Positions 1-5,018 of a stretch of 5,018 nucleotides of DNA are shown in pieces (the stretch's first letter is position 1; each line of letters begins with the position of its first letter). The DNA comes from Conexibacter sp. (GTDB taxonomy: Bacteria; Actinomycetota; Thermoleophilia; Solirubrobacterales; Solirubrobacteraceae). The notes under the pieces were generated by a model. It had not been told where the DNA came from, searched no databases, and saw only the letters and a program-made list of their open reading frames with translations. Location: contig JAOPZG010000560.1 of NCBI GenBank assembly GCA_025964215.1, positions 1 to 5,018 on the forward strand, in the 5' to 3' direction. Both the position numbers and the translations under genes were made by a program.

Positions 1-1
1 C

Positions 2-355
2 CTCGCCACCGTCGCCGCGGGCCTCGCGCTTCTCGACCGCCTCGCCGACCGGCCGGCGCTCGAGCGCTGCACCGCGCTGGCGGAGCTCGTCGCGACCGCC
101 TCCCGCGCGACCCACTGGTGGATCACCACGAGCGACGGCCGCGTCGTCGCCCGCAGCGCCTCGCCCGCCCCGATCACCACCGACGCCCGGAGCGACCTCG
201 TCGCCACCGGCCCCGCCGTGAGCCTGCACTGGGCGCAGCCGGCGCCGAGCTGGGCCGAGCAGGCGGCGGCGTCCGTGACGCTCCTGGCGCGCGAGGCGCA
301 GCGCCCCGCGCTCCTCACGCCCCCAGCGCGAAGTTCACCAGGTCGCTCAGCGTGA
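2..355 (+). CDS. Unrecognised protein, C-terminal fragment (5' end outside window)
   Basis: An open frame enters from the left edge and runs for 117 codons to a TGA at 353-355. Almost every third codon position is G or C, which supports real coding. The visible part begins with an Ala/Leu-rich stretch that looks helical (ALLDRLADRPALERC), then a segment with paired tryptophans and a strand-turn-strand look (THWWITTSDGRVVARS), then another likely helix (SWAEQAAASVTLLAREAQ) and a Pro/Ser/Arg-rich tail. The helix followed by a small beta unit vaguely resembles the end of a sensory (GAF/PAS-like) module, but I do not recognise the family and assign no function. There is no membrane segment or metal-binding motif in the visible part. 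Its last 41 bases overlap the end of the convergent peroxidase gene, so the low-complexity tail (about residues 105-117) is antisense to peroxidase codons and may be poorly conserved. The coding call is fairly secure; identity is unknown. Confidence 0.6.
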   Translation, partial: LATVAAGLALLDRLADRPALERCTALAELVATASRATHWWITTSDGRVVARSASPAPITTDARSDLVATGPAVSLHWAQPAPSWAEQAAASVTLLAREAQRPALLTPPARSSPGRSA

Positions 356-1973
356 ACCGGCCCGCCACGGCCCCCGGCAGCTCCGGCGTCCAGCGCGGCT
401 GCACCTCGAGGTAGGACAACGGGTCGCCGACCAACAGCCCCAACAAGACCTCCGCGACGATCCGGCCGCCGACCGGCCCGAGGTGCGCGCTCCCCGCGCG
501 CACCTCCGCCTCCTTCAAGATGTAGTACCAGAGCGGCGCGTTGCCGCGGAGGTCCTCCTTGGCGCCCGCGGGCAGCGGCCCGCCGACGAGGTCGGCGAGC
601 AGGTCGTCCTCGCCCAGCGGCTCCACGCCCATCGCGCCGGCGACCGCCTGCCCGCTCGGCAGCCCGAGCTGCAGGCCGCGCAGCAGGTTGCGGATCGCGA
701 GGTCCTGCGCGAGCGTCGCGTCGGCCCCGGCGAAGAGCACCTCGGGCCCCGCCGTCACGTCGGTCAGCGTGCTCAGCGGGTTGGCGAGCTCGGCGTCGAT
801 CTTGTAGCTCGGCTGCGGCAGGAACCCGTCGCGCTGCGGGTTCGCGGCATCGTGGATCCCCGGCAGGAAGTACTTCCACTGCACGCCCCACTGGCTCGCC
901 AGCGGGCCGAAGCCGTTGAGCGCCTGGTGCTCGGAGGCACCCTGGAGGAAGAGCCGGATCCGCGTCGTCCCCGCGATCGCCGGCACGGTGTGCGCGATGT
1001 CGTTGATGAAGTAGCTGGGCCGGATCATCGAGTGGCCGTAGCGGTAGGCCGCGACCGAGAACTCGACCGGCATGTACGGCCGCTCGTGCCACGCGTAGAA
1101 GCGCAGCTTCGGCCTGATCGGCCCGAGGTCGCCGGGGCCGCCGCCCGGGAAGACGGCGCGGCCGGTGTCGTCGAGGACGTCGGCGATCGTCTCCTCGCCG
1201 ACCAGCCGCGGCAGGAAGTCGTGGACCACGACCCACTGGTAGTGCCAGCGCACGGTCTTCTGCGCGAGCTTGAAGAGGTCGTCCTTGCCGATCCCCGGCG
1301 TGTCCTCCAGGTGCGCGACGACCTTGTTGTGGAACTTGATCATCGTCACCTGGAGCTGCGAGACGATCAGGTTCTCGTCGTTGCGCGGGTCGCCGATCAG
1401 CGCGCGGCGCTCGGCGTCGACCGGGTTCGGCGCGCGCAGCAGGTCCGGGCCGGCGAAGTTGGGGTCGTCGGAGACGGGGTCGCCGAGGCGCAGGCGCAGC
1501 CCGTCGGACTCGTAGAGGTAGGGCTGGTCGGAGGGCCCGCGGCCGTAGACGGAGTCGAGGTCGTAGCGCGGCGTCCGGAAGTCCGTCAGCCCGTCGGGGT
1601 CGTTCTGGCGCGTGAGGCTCGAGACCGGGTCGAACGTGATGTCGTGGTCGACGAACTGGCCGAAGTAGGTGTAGCCGGCGGGCAGCCGCAGCTCGCCGCC
1701 GGGCAGCGTCGAGGTGTTCTCGTCCTCGTCCTTCTCGTCGAGGTCCTTGTCGAACGGATCCTCGATCGGCTGGATCATCAAGCCGCCGAGCGTGGCGAGC
1801 GTCTCCGGCTGGTGGGCGTAGACCGGGAGGTTGCGGAACATCCGCCCGAAGCGGCCCTGCGCGAGCGAGGACTGCGGCGCGCGGACAAGCCCGCGCGGCG
1901 GTGAGCCGTGGGGCGACGGCGCGGTCGGCGTCGTCGAGGGCGGGCCGGAGGCGGGCAGGGAACGACCAGGCAT
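315..1973 (-). CDS. Animal-type (cyclooxygenase/myeloperoxidase superfamily) heme peroxidase
   Basis: The predicted 552-residue protein belongs to the bacterial branch of the animal heme peroxidase family, which oxidises small substrates with H2O2. Motifs occur in the family order. YFGQFVDHDIT (about 103-113) carries the distal His110, with Asp109 at the position of the heme-ester Asp of myeloperoxidase and Asp111 in the calcium-site position. TPRYDLDSVYG (134-144) matches the calcium-binding loop. GDPRNDE (194-200) gives catalytic Arg197 and the second heme-ester position Glu200. RYGHSMIRP (311-319) gives proximal His314, and Asn429 fits the Asn that contacts it. The N-terminal 40 residues are rich in Pro and Ser with no hydrophobic core, so no Sec signal peptide is seen and a cytoplasmic location is inferred. 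Residues 71-86 are strongly acidic. The ATG at 1973 was chosen because GAGGA lies 6 nt upstream; a GTG at 2033 would add 20 residues but has an AGGA directly abutting it. The physiological substrate is unknown. It could be co-transcribed with the SnoaL-like gene upstream, though the 160-bp gap argues for its own promoter. Confidence 0.93.
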   Translation of the reverse strand: MPGRSLPASGPPSTTPTAPSPHGSPPRGLVRAPQSSLAQGRFGRMFRNLPVYAHQPETLATLGGLMIQPIEDPFDKDLDEKDEDENTSTLPGGELRLPAGYTYFGQFVDHDITFDPVSSLTRQNDPDGLTDFRTPRYDLDSVYGRGPSDQPYLYESDGLRLRLGDPVSDDPNFAGPDLLRAPNPVDAERRALIGDPRNDENLIVSQLQVTMIKFHNKVVAHLEDTPGIGKDDLFKLAQKTVRWHYQWVVVHDFLPRLVGEETIADVLDDTGRAVFPGGGPGDLGPIRPKLRFYAWHERPYMPVEFSVAAYRYGHSMIRPSYFINDIAHTVPAIAGTTRIRLFLQGASEHQALNGFGPLASQWGVQWKYFLPGIHDAANPQRDGFLPQPSYKIDAELANPLSTLTDVTAGPEVLFAGADATLAQDLAIRNLLRGLQLGLPSGQAVAGAMGVEPLGEDDLLADLVGGPLPAGAKEDLRGNAPLWYYILKEAEVRAGSAHLGPVGGRIVAEVLLGLLVGDPLSYLEVQPRWTPELPGAVAGRFTLSDLVNFALGA

Positions 1974-1979
1974 GAGGGA

Positions 1980-1984
1980 TCCTC
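1980..1984 (-). promoter_or_regulatory. Ribosome binding site of the heme peroxidase gene
   Basis: GAGGA on the minus strand, 6 nt before the ATG at 1973-1971, is the best Shine-Dalgarno match in the window and decides the start against the GTG at 2033. The site sits inside GAGG-ATC-CCTC, a 4-bp self-complementary element ending next to the ATG. A short hairpin could partly cover the site, but the loop of 3 nt and the short stem make this marginal. Confidence 0.6.
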
Positions 1985-2049
1985 GCGCGTTGGAGATGGG
2001 TGAGGTGGGCCGCCCCCGCTCGCCCCGTCGCACTCCTACCAGGACCCGC

Positions 2050-2077
2050 TGAGCGCCGATGAGAGATCAGCGCTTCA
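2050..2077. repeat. Imperfect inverted repeat in the SnoaL-like/peroxidase gap
   Basis: Left arm TGAGCGCCGAT (2050-2060) and right arm ATCAGCGCTTCA (2066-2077) flank a 5-nt loop. Read as minus-strand RNA this folds into 11 pairs, including one G-U, with one bulged A. It lies between the SnoaL-like stop (2134) and the peroxidase start (1973). It could be a transcription end for the upstream gene, although no U-run follows, or an operator or leader hairpin for the peroxidase. The rest of the 160-bp gap shows no convincing -35/-10 pair and no small gene that I can support. Confidence 0.4.
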
Positions 2078-2133
2078 TGGAGCTTTTGCGGCGCCACCCG
2101 GCGCAACCCCGTGCGCTTTGGCCCAGCCGCCGC

Positions 2134-2547
2134 CTAGGCACCGCGCCCGGCGGCGAGGCCGGCCGCCTCGAGCGCGCCGGTGGCGGTGTCGAAGATCCGC
2201 CCGTAGCTGATCAGCCCGCCCTCGATCCGCCACAGCCAGCCCGCCGGCGCGTCGACGACGCGGCCCGCGCCCCAGGCGTAGACGCGCCCGGTCGCGACGA
2301 CGATCCCGCCCTCGGCCTCGTAGAATGCGTCGGGCGCGGGACGCAGCTCCTGCCAGATCCGCGCGACGTCCTCGACGTAGCGGCGCATCCCGGCGTGGCC
2401 GCGGTAGGGCTCGCCACCGGCGGCGATCTGGGCGGTGACCGGCTCGAAGACGACGTCGGAGCTGCAGAGCGCGACCAGCATCTCGGCGTCCCGGAGCTCG
2501 AACGCCGCGAAGGCCTGCCCTACGACTTCCACGTTGCTGAGGGCCAC
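2134..2547 (-). CDS. SnoaL-like / NTF2-fold protein
   Basis: A 137-residue protein of the SnoaL-like branch of the NTF2 fold, a small cone-shaped barrel used by polyketide cyclases, ketosteroid-isomerase relatives and many uncharacterised proteins. Family hallmarks are the N-terminal helix NVEVVGQAFAAFELRD (about 5-20), the segment YRGHAGMRRYVEDVARIWQEL (48-68), the strand pair around GGIVVATGRVYAWG, and the C-terminal GWLWRIEGGLISYGRIFD followed by EAAGL, the usual end of this family. No catalytic residue set can be assigned, so the function stays open. The start is uncertain. GTG at 2547 gives the typical N-terminus (family members often begin just before NVE) but has no Shine-Dalgarno sequence. 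ATGs at 2595 and 2607 would add 16 or 20 residues of atypical sequence and also lack a good site. The open frame continuing upstream across the FAH gene is antisense noise. It diverges from the FAH gene, which suggests shared control. Confidence 0.82.
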   Translation of the reverse strand: MALSNVEVVGQAFAAFELRDAEMLVALCSSDVVFEPVTAQIAAGGEPYRGHAGMRRYVEDVARIWQELRPAPDAFYEAEGGIVVATGRVYAWGAGRVVDAPAGWLWRIEGGLISYGRIFDTATGALEAAGLAAGRGA

Positions 2548-2554
2548 GGAGCGG

Positions 2555-2560
2555 ACTATG
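2555..2560 (-). promoter_or_regulatory. Possible -10 element of the SnoaL-like gene
   Basis: CATAGT on the minus strand stands out as AT-rich in a GC-rich region and matches TATAAT at four of six positions. It ends 7 nt before the GTG start at 2547, so transcription would begin at or next to the start codon, which agrees with the lack of a Shine-Dalgarno sequence. I see no -35 match at 15-17 bp. This is inference only, and it would exclude the longer ATG starts. Confidence 0.25.
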
Positions 2561-2592
2561 CCAGCACGGGGGACGGAACTCGCCGATGCGTC

Positions 2593-2612
2593 CATCCGCG
2601 CGGACATCCGCG
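2593..2612. repeat. Short direct repeat with embedded palindrome
   Basis: CATCCGCG occurs at 2593-2600 and again at 2605-2612, with a 12-bp period. Between them lies the perfect 10-bp palindrome TCCGCGCGGA (2595-2604). On the minus strand each copy reads CGCGGATG, so both alternative ATG starts of the SnoaL-like gene (2595 and 2607) fall in these copies. It lies in the divergent promoter region and could be a second protein-binding site, though CG-rich palindromes of this size arise easily by chance here. Confidence 0.3.
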
Positions 2613-2622
2613 GCCTGCACGC

Positions 2623-2652
2623 CCGCGTGCGCGCGGCGCCGGGCGCACGCGG
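2623..2652. promoter_or_regulatory. 30-bp near-perfect palindrome, candidate operator of the divergent promoter
   Basis: Arms CCGCGTGCGC (2623-2632) and GCGCACGCGG (2643-2652) are exact inverted complements, and the spacer centres on GGCGCC (2635-2640) about the same axis. Counting the spacer, 14 of 15 symmetric base pairs match; only 2633/2642 fails. The element ends 21 bp before the FAH start codon, covering where a -35 box would be if TAGCGT (2659-2664) is the -10. Since the flanking genes diverge, a terminator role is unlikely, and a dimeric regulator binding site is the simplest reading. The regulator is not identified; the LysR gene in the window is a possible but unproven partner, and the site lacks a clear AT-rich T-N11-A core typical of LysR boxes. 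Confidence 0.45.
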
Positions 2653-2658
2653 ACCGGT

Positions 2659-2664
2659 TAGCGT
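2659..2664 (+). promoter_or_regulatory. Possible -10 element of the FAH family gene
   Basis: TAGCGT fits the relaxed actinobacterial pattern TAnnnT and ends 9 nt before the ATG at 2674. No Shine-Dalgarno sequence is present in the remaining nucleotides, so a leaderless or nearly leaderless mRNA is plausible. The -35 region falls inside the 30-bp palindrome, so a protein bound there would be expected to block or modulate initiation. This is inferred from position and pattern only. Confidence 0.3.
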
Positions 2665-2673
2665 CAGCGCGAC

Positions 2674-3513
2674 ATGCGCCTCGTGACGTTCCGCGATCCC
2701 CACGGCTCGGTCCGCGTCGGCCGCCTCGACGAGGGCGAGCGCGTGGTCGAGCTCGCCGCGCCGACGATGCTCGACTGGCTGCGCGGCGAGGGCCACGCGC
2801 CCGCCGGCCGCGACCACGCGCTGGCCGACGTCCGGCTCCTCGCGCCGGTCCCCGAGCCACCGAGCGTGCGCGACTTCTTCGCCTACGAGGGCCACGTCGC
2901 CACCGGCTGGCGGCTGCGCGGCGGCGAGATCCCGGAGGCCTGGTACGAGGCGCCGGTCTTCTACTTCTCCAACCCGGCCTCGATCCAGGGGCCGCGCGAC
3001 CCGGTCCGCCGCCCCGCGCACTGCGAGTGGCTGGACTTCGAGCTCGAGATCGCCGCGGTCATCGGCGAGGAGGGCGAGATCGCCGGCTTCACGCTGCTCA
3101 ACGACTGGAGCGCGCGCGACATCCAGCGGCGCGAGATGACCGTCGGCCTCGGGCCGGCCAAGGGCAAGGACTTCGCGACGTCGATCGGCCCGTGGCTCGT
3201 CACGCCCGACGAGCTGCCGCTCGAGGACGGCCGCCTGCAGCTCACCGCGACCGCGTCGCTCGGCGACCGCGAGATCACGAGCAGCGACGCCGGCGCGATG
3301 CACTGGAGCTGGCCGCAGCTCGTCGCGCACGCGGCGCGCGAGACCCACCTGCGCCCGGGCGACATCCTCGGCTCGGGCACGCTGAACGCCGGCTGCCTGC
3401 TGGAGCTCAACGCGGGCGGCGGGATCGACGGCGAGCCGCGCTGGCTCGCGCCGGGCGACGCGGTCACGATCAGCGCGCCGGGGCTGGGGAGCCTGAGCGC
3501 GCCGATCGTCTGA
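2674..3513 (+). CDS. Fumarylacetoacetate hydrolase (FAH) family protein
   Basis: A 279-residue member of the FAH family, metal-dependent enzymes that cleave or decarboxylate beta-diketo-acid and related substrates, often in aromatic-compound breakdown. The first ~60 residues form the small N-terminal domain and the rest the catalytic FAH fold. Aligning by motif to mammalian FAH, RDFFAYEGH (66-74) supplies Asp67 (metal) and His74 (catalytic His); DFELE (121-125) supplies metal ligands Glu123 and Glu125; NDWSARDIQ (143-151) supplies Asp144, Arg148 and Gln151; GKDF (164-167) supplies Lys165; GSGT (233-236) supplies the late active-site Thr. The full set suggests an active enzyme. The substrate cannot be read from sequence: fumarylpyruvate, acylpyruvate, 2-oxohept-ene-dioate and dehydratase activities all occur in the family. 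The ATG at 2674 gives the standard MRLVTF-type start; no Shine-Dalgarno is visible. It diverges from the SnoaL-like gene and ends 5 bp from the convergent DUF488 gene. Confidence 0.93.
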   Translation: MRLVTFRDPHGSVRVGRLDEGERVVELAAPTMLDWLRGEGHAPAGRDHALADVRLLAPVPEPPSVRDFFAYEGHVATGWRLRGGEIPEAWYEAPVFYFSNPASIQGPRDPVRRPAHCEWLDFELEIAAVIGEEGEIAGFTLLNDWSARDIQRREMTVGLGPAKGKDFATSIGPWLVTPDELPLEDGRLQLTATASLGDREITSSDAGAMHWSWPQLVAHAARETHLRPGDILGSGTLNAGCLLELNAGGGIDGEPRWLAPGDAVTISAPGLGSLSAPIV

Positions 3514-3515
3514 CG

Positions 3516-3528
3516 CGGCTAGAAGCCG
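3516..3528. repeat. Small hairpin at the FAH/DUF488 convergent junction
   Basis: CGGCT (3516-3520) and AGCCG (3524-3528) form a perfect 5-bp stem around a 3-nt AGA loop, overlapping the DUF488 stop codon (TAG, read at 3521-3519). Only 5 bp separate the two convergent genes, so any transcription end must lie inside one of them. The stem is short and no T-run follows in either direction, so a terminator call is weak. Confidence 0.2.
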
Positions 3529-4055
3529 AGGCCCAACTGCGGCGCGGGGTAGCGCGGCGCGCCGTCCTCGATGACCGCGAAGTCGGTGAGGACGTGGGGC
3601 TCGAGGGTGCCGCCGGGCGTGATGTGGGAGACGACGGCGCCGCGCGCCACGAGCACGTCCGCCAGCAGCCGCCGGTGGCAGCGGCGCCAGTCGCCCTCAG
3701 CGCACATCACGGCGGTCGGCCGCGCGGCCGCCAGCGCGTCGAGCCGCGCAAGGCCGCGCGCGAACTCGGCGCTCGTCGTGTGGTCCGCGTAGCCGTTGAA
3801 CGCCGGCACGTCCCAGCCGTCGTTCGCCGACCCGGGCACCGGATCGCGATGCCCTCCGAGCTCCTGCACATGCGCGTAGGCGATCCCGTGCGGCGCGAGC
3901 TCGACCGCGAGCGCGTCGTCGTCGAAGTGCGGATGGCGGCGCGAGCGCGGCCAGCGGCGGACGTCGGCGACCTGCGTGACGCCGTGGGCGCGCAGCAGCG
4001 CCGCGAGCCGCGCGAGCGGATGCGAGGAGTGGCCGATGGTGAAGACGGCGCTCAG
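3519..4055 (-). CDS. DUF488 family protein, probable CTG start
   Basis: Reading to a CTG at 4055 gives 178 residues with the whole DUF488 pattern: SAVFTIGHSSHPL (2-14), ALLRAHGVTQVADVRRWPRS (19-38), GIAYAHVQELGGHRD (57-71), and CAEGDWRRCHR (118-128) with the paired Cys and CHR typical of the family. The first conventional start (GTG, 3869) would remove about 62 residues, including TIGHS and DVRRWPRSR, so it cannot be the true start. Between 4055 and 3870 no ATG, GTG or TTG exists in frame, and the frame upstream (within LysR) has no usual start either for at least 80 bases. CTG overlaps the LysR stop as CTGA, the geometry of the common ATGA overlap, and yields the expected short leader before TIGHS. 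Translation is probably coupled to LysR. Biochemical function of DUF488 is not established; the conserved Cys/His suggest a catalytic or metal role. A start-codon sequencing error (ATGA read as CTGA) is the alternative. Confidence 0.85.
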   Translation of the reverse strand: MSAVFTIGHSSHPLARLAALLRAHGVTQVADVRRWPRSRRHPHFDDDALAVELAPHGIAYAHVQELGGHRDPVPGSANDGWDVPAFNGYADHTTSAEFARGLARLDALAAARPTAVMCAEGDWRRCHRRLLADVLVARGAVVSHITPGGTLEPHVLTDFAVIEDGAPRYPAPQLGLGF

Positions 4056-4987
4056 GACGCCAGCGCCAGCTCGGTCCGGCGCTCGCCGAACTCCGCGGCG
4101 ACCTCCACGAGCACGTCCAGCATCGCCTGCTTGGCCGGCGAGCGGAACGAGTCCGCCAGCGTCGTCGCGACGATCCGCCGCACCGGGGGCCGCGCGCCGA
4201 ACGAGCGGATCACGACGTCGTCGCGCACCGCGACCAGCGCGAGGTCCGGGATGAACGAGACGCCCATCCCCGCGGCCACGAACCCCTGGATCGCCGTGTA
4301 GTCATCCATGTTGAACGCGATGTTGGGGGTGAACCCGACGGCCTGGCACGCGTTGAGGAAGATGCTGGTGTCCGGGCAGGTGCCGGTAGTCCCGATCATC
4401 CACGGCTCGTCGGCGAGGTCGGTCAGCTTGATCCGCGCGCGGCCGGCCAGCGGGTGGTCGCGCGGCAACATGATGTACATGGGATCGTCGAGCAGCCGCA
4501 CGACGTCGACGCCCGGCTCCGGCCGCGTGGAGAACGTCGTCTCGATCGCCAGCGCGACGTCGCACTGGCCGCCGCGCAGCAGGCGCAGCGCGTCGTCCGG
4601 GTCGGCCGGGGTGAGCGAGAGCTCGACGCCCGGATGGCGCTCGCGGAAGCGCGCGACCGCCTGGGGCATCAGCGTCGCGCACGCGCTCGGGAAGGCCGCG
4701 AGGCGCAGCCGGCCGCCGCGCAGGCCGGCGATCGCCTGGAGCTCCTCCTCGGCGTCGGCGAGGCGGGCGAGGATGACGTCGGCGTGGCCGACCAGCGCGC
4801 GGCCCGCGTCGGTCAGCGTGACGCCGCGCGCCGAGCGCTCGACGAGCCGCGAGCCGGCCTCGCGCTCCAGCGCGGCGATCTGCTGGGAGACGGCGGACTG
4901 GGTGTAGGAGAGCGCCTCGGCGGCAGCGGAGAACGAGCCGTGCGTGGCGACCTCGCGGAGCACGCGCAGGCGGCGGACGTCGAGCAT
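4052..4987 (-). CDS. LysR-type transcriptional regulator
   Basis: A full-length (311-residue) LysR-type regulator. Residues 3-62 form the winged helix-turn-helix, with FSAAAEALSYTQSAVSQQIA (19-38) as the helix-turn-helix proper and LVERSARGVTLTDAGRAL (48-65) as the wing and following strand. Residues 65-90 are the dimerising linker helix, and about 92-295 form the two-lobed effector-binding domain, with LRLAAFPSACATLMPQAV at its start and a GFVAAGMGVSFIPD segment (235-248) typical of the second lobe. Proteins of this type bind DNA as tetramers and usually control a neighbouring gene in response to a small metabolite. The effector here is unknown. The ATG at 4987 gives the canonical N-terminus (MLDVRRLRVLREVA). 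A GGAG lies 12 nt upstream, rather far. Downstream, its TGA overlaps the CTG of the DUF488 gene. A target divergent to it would lie beyond the right edge of the window; alternatively it may act on the FAH/SnoaL-like promoter. Confidence 0.95.
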   Translation of the reverse strand: MLDVRRLRVLREVATHGSFSAAAEALSYTQSAVSQQIAALEREAGSRLVERSARGVTLTDAGRALVGHADVILARLADAEEELQAIAGLRGGRLRLAAFPSACATLMPQAVARFRERHPGVELSLTPADPDDALRLLRGGQCDVALAIETTFSTRPEPGVDVVRLLDDPMYIMLPRDHPLAGRARIKLTDLADEPWMIGTTGTCPDTSIFLNACQAVGFTPNIAFNMDDYTAIQGFVAAGMGVSFIPDLALVAVRDDVVIRSFGARPPVRRIVATTLADSFRSPAKQAMLDVLVEVAAEFGERRTELALAS

Positions 4988-4993
4988 AAGCAG

Positions 4994-4999
4994 AACTTA
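4994..4999 (-). promoter_or_regulatory. Possible -10 element of the LysR gene
   Basis: TAAGTT on the minus strand fits TAnnnT and ends 6 nt before the LysR ATG, in the most AT-rich stretch of the window (4985-5018). A -35 box with a 17-bp spacer would end at the last two bases of the window, which read CA, so it cannot be judged. The GGAG at 5000-5003 (12 nt from the ATG) is a competing explanation as a ribosome binding site. The stretch may also be part of an intergenic control region shared with a gene to the right. Confidence 0.3.
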
Positions 5000-5018
5000 C
5001 TCCGACGGTCATCAAATG

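Noticed and set aside
483..1904. Long plus-strand open frame (473 codons) opposite the peroxidase
   Set aside because: Arg/Val/Ala/Glu-rich translation without domains, directly antisense to a gene with clear family motifs; such frames are expected at this GC content.
1974..2033. Upstream GTG start for the peroxidase
   Set aside because: It adds 20 atypical residues, and its AGGA abuts the codon with no spacer, whereas the ATG at 1973 has a well-spaced GAGGA. It is not fully excluded.
2083..2107. GCGCC-ACCC-GGCGC hairpin next to a TTTT run as a terminator for the SnoaL-like gene
   Set aside because: In the minus-strand direction the run after the stem is A, not U, and the stem is only 5 bp; the orientation is wrong for an intrinsic terminator of that gene.
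2548..3348. N-terminal extension of the SnoaL-like frame across the FAH gene on the opposite strand
   Set aside because: The extra ~267 residues are antisense to conserved FAH codons and show no domain; only the last ~137 residues match a real family.
3519..3869. DUF488 gene starting at GTG 3869
   Set aside because: It would remove the family's N-terminal TIGHS and DVRRWPRSR motifs that are visible in frame just upstream.
2586..4301. Very long plus-strand open frame (571 codons) across the FAH gene and into DUF488/LysR
   Set aside because: It is out of frame with FAH and antisense to DUF488 and LysR, with a low-complexity Arg/Ala/Pro composition; a GC artefact.
4302..5015. Second minus-strand frame over the LysR gene
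   Set aside because: An Arg/Pro/Ala-rich out-of-frame shadow of LysR codons with no recognisable domain.

Overview
This GC-rich window (mostly G or C in third codon positions, long open frames on both strands) looks like chromosomal DNA of a high-GC actinobacterium. A soil Thermoleophilia-type lineage (Solirubrobacter/Conexibacter-like) would fit, but that placement is an inference from style and gene content. I see no tRNA, rRNA, transposase, CRISPR array or prophage gene.

Layout from left to right: (1) the C-terminal end of an unrecognised plus-strand protein (2-355); (2) a minus-strand animal-type heme peroxidase (315-1973) with all the expected heme-pocket residues, overlapping the first gene tail to tail; (3) a 160-bp gap holding an imperfect hairpin and the peroxidase ribosome binding site; (4) a minus-strand SnoaL/NTF2-like small protein (2134-2547); (5) a divergent promoter region (2548-2673) containing a 30-bp, nearly perfect palindrome; (6) a plus-strand fumarylacetoacetate hydrolase (FAH) family enzyme (2674-3513) with intact metal and catalytic residues; (7) a minus-strand DUF488 protein (3519-4055), whose real N-terminus lies about 62 residues upstream of the first conventional start codon; (8) a minus-strand LysR-type regulator (4052-4987), whose stop codon overlaps the probable CTG start of the DUF488 gene.

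LysR and DUF488 form a tightly coupled two-gene unit, convergent with the FAH gene and separated from it by only 5 bp. The FAH and SnoaL-like genes diverge from a shared control region and may be co-regulated. The mix of an FAH hydrolase, a SnoaL-like protein, a heme peroxidase and a LysR regulator suggests small-molecule or aromatic-compound turnover, but no substrate can be read from the sequence. No clear new multi-gene system is visible. The points most worth a second look are the non-canonical start and LysR coupling of the DUF488 gene, the large palindrome in front of the FAH gene, and -10-like elements placed so close to three start codons that leaderless mRNAs are possible.
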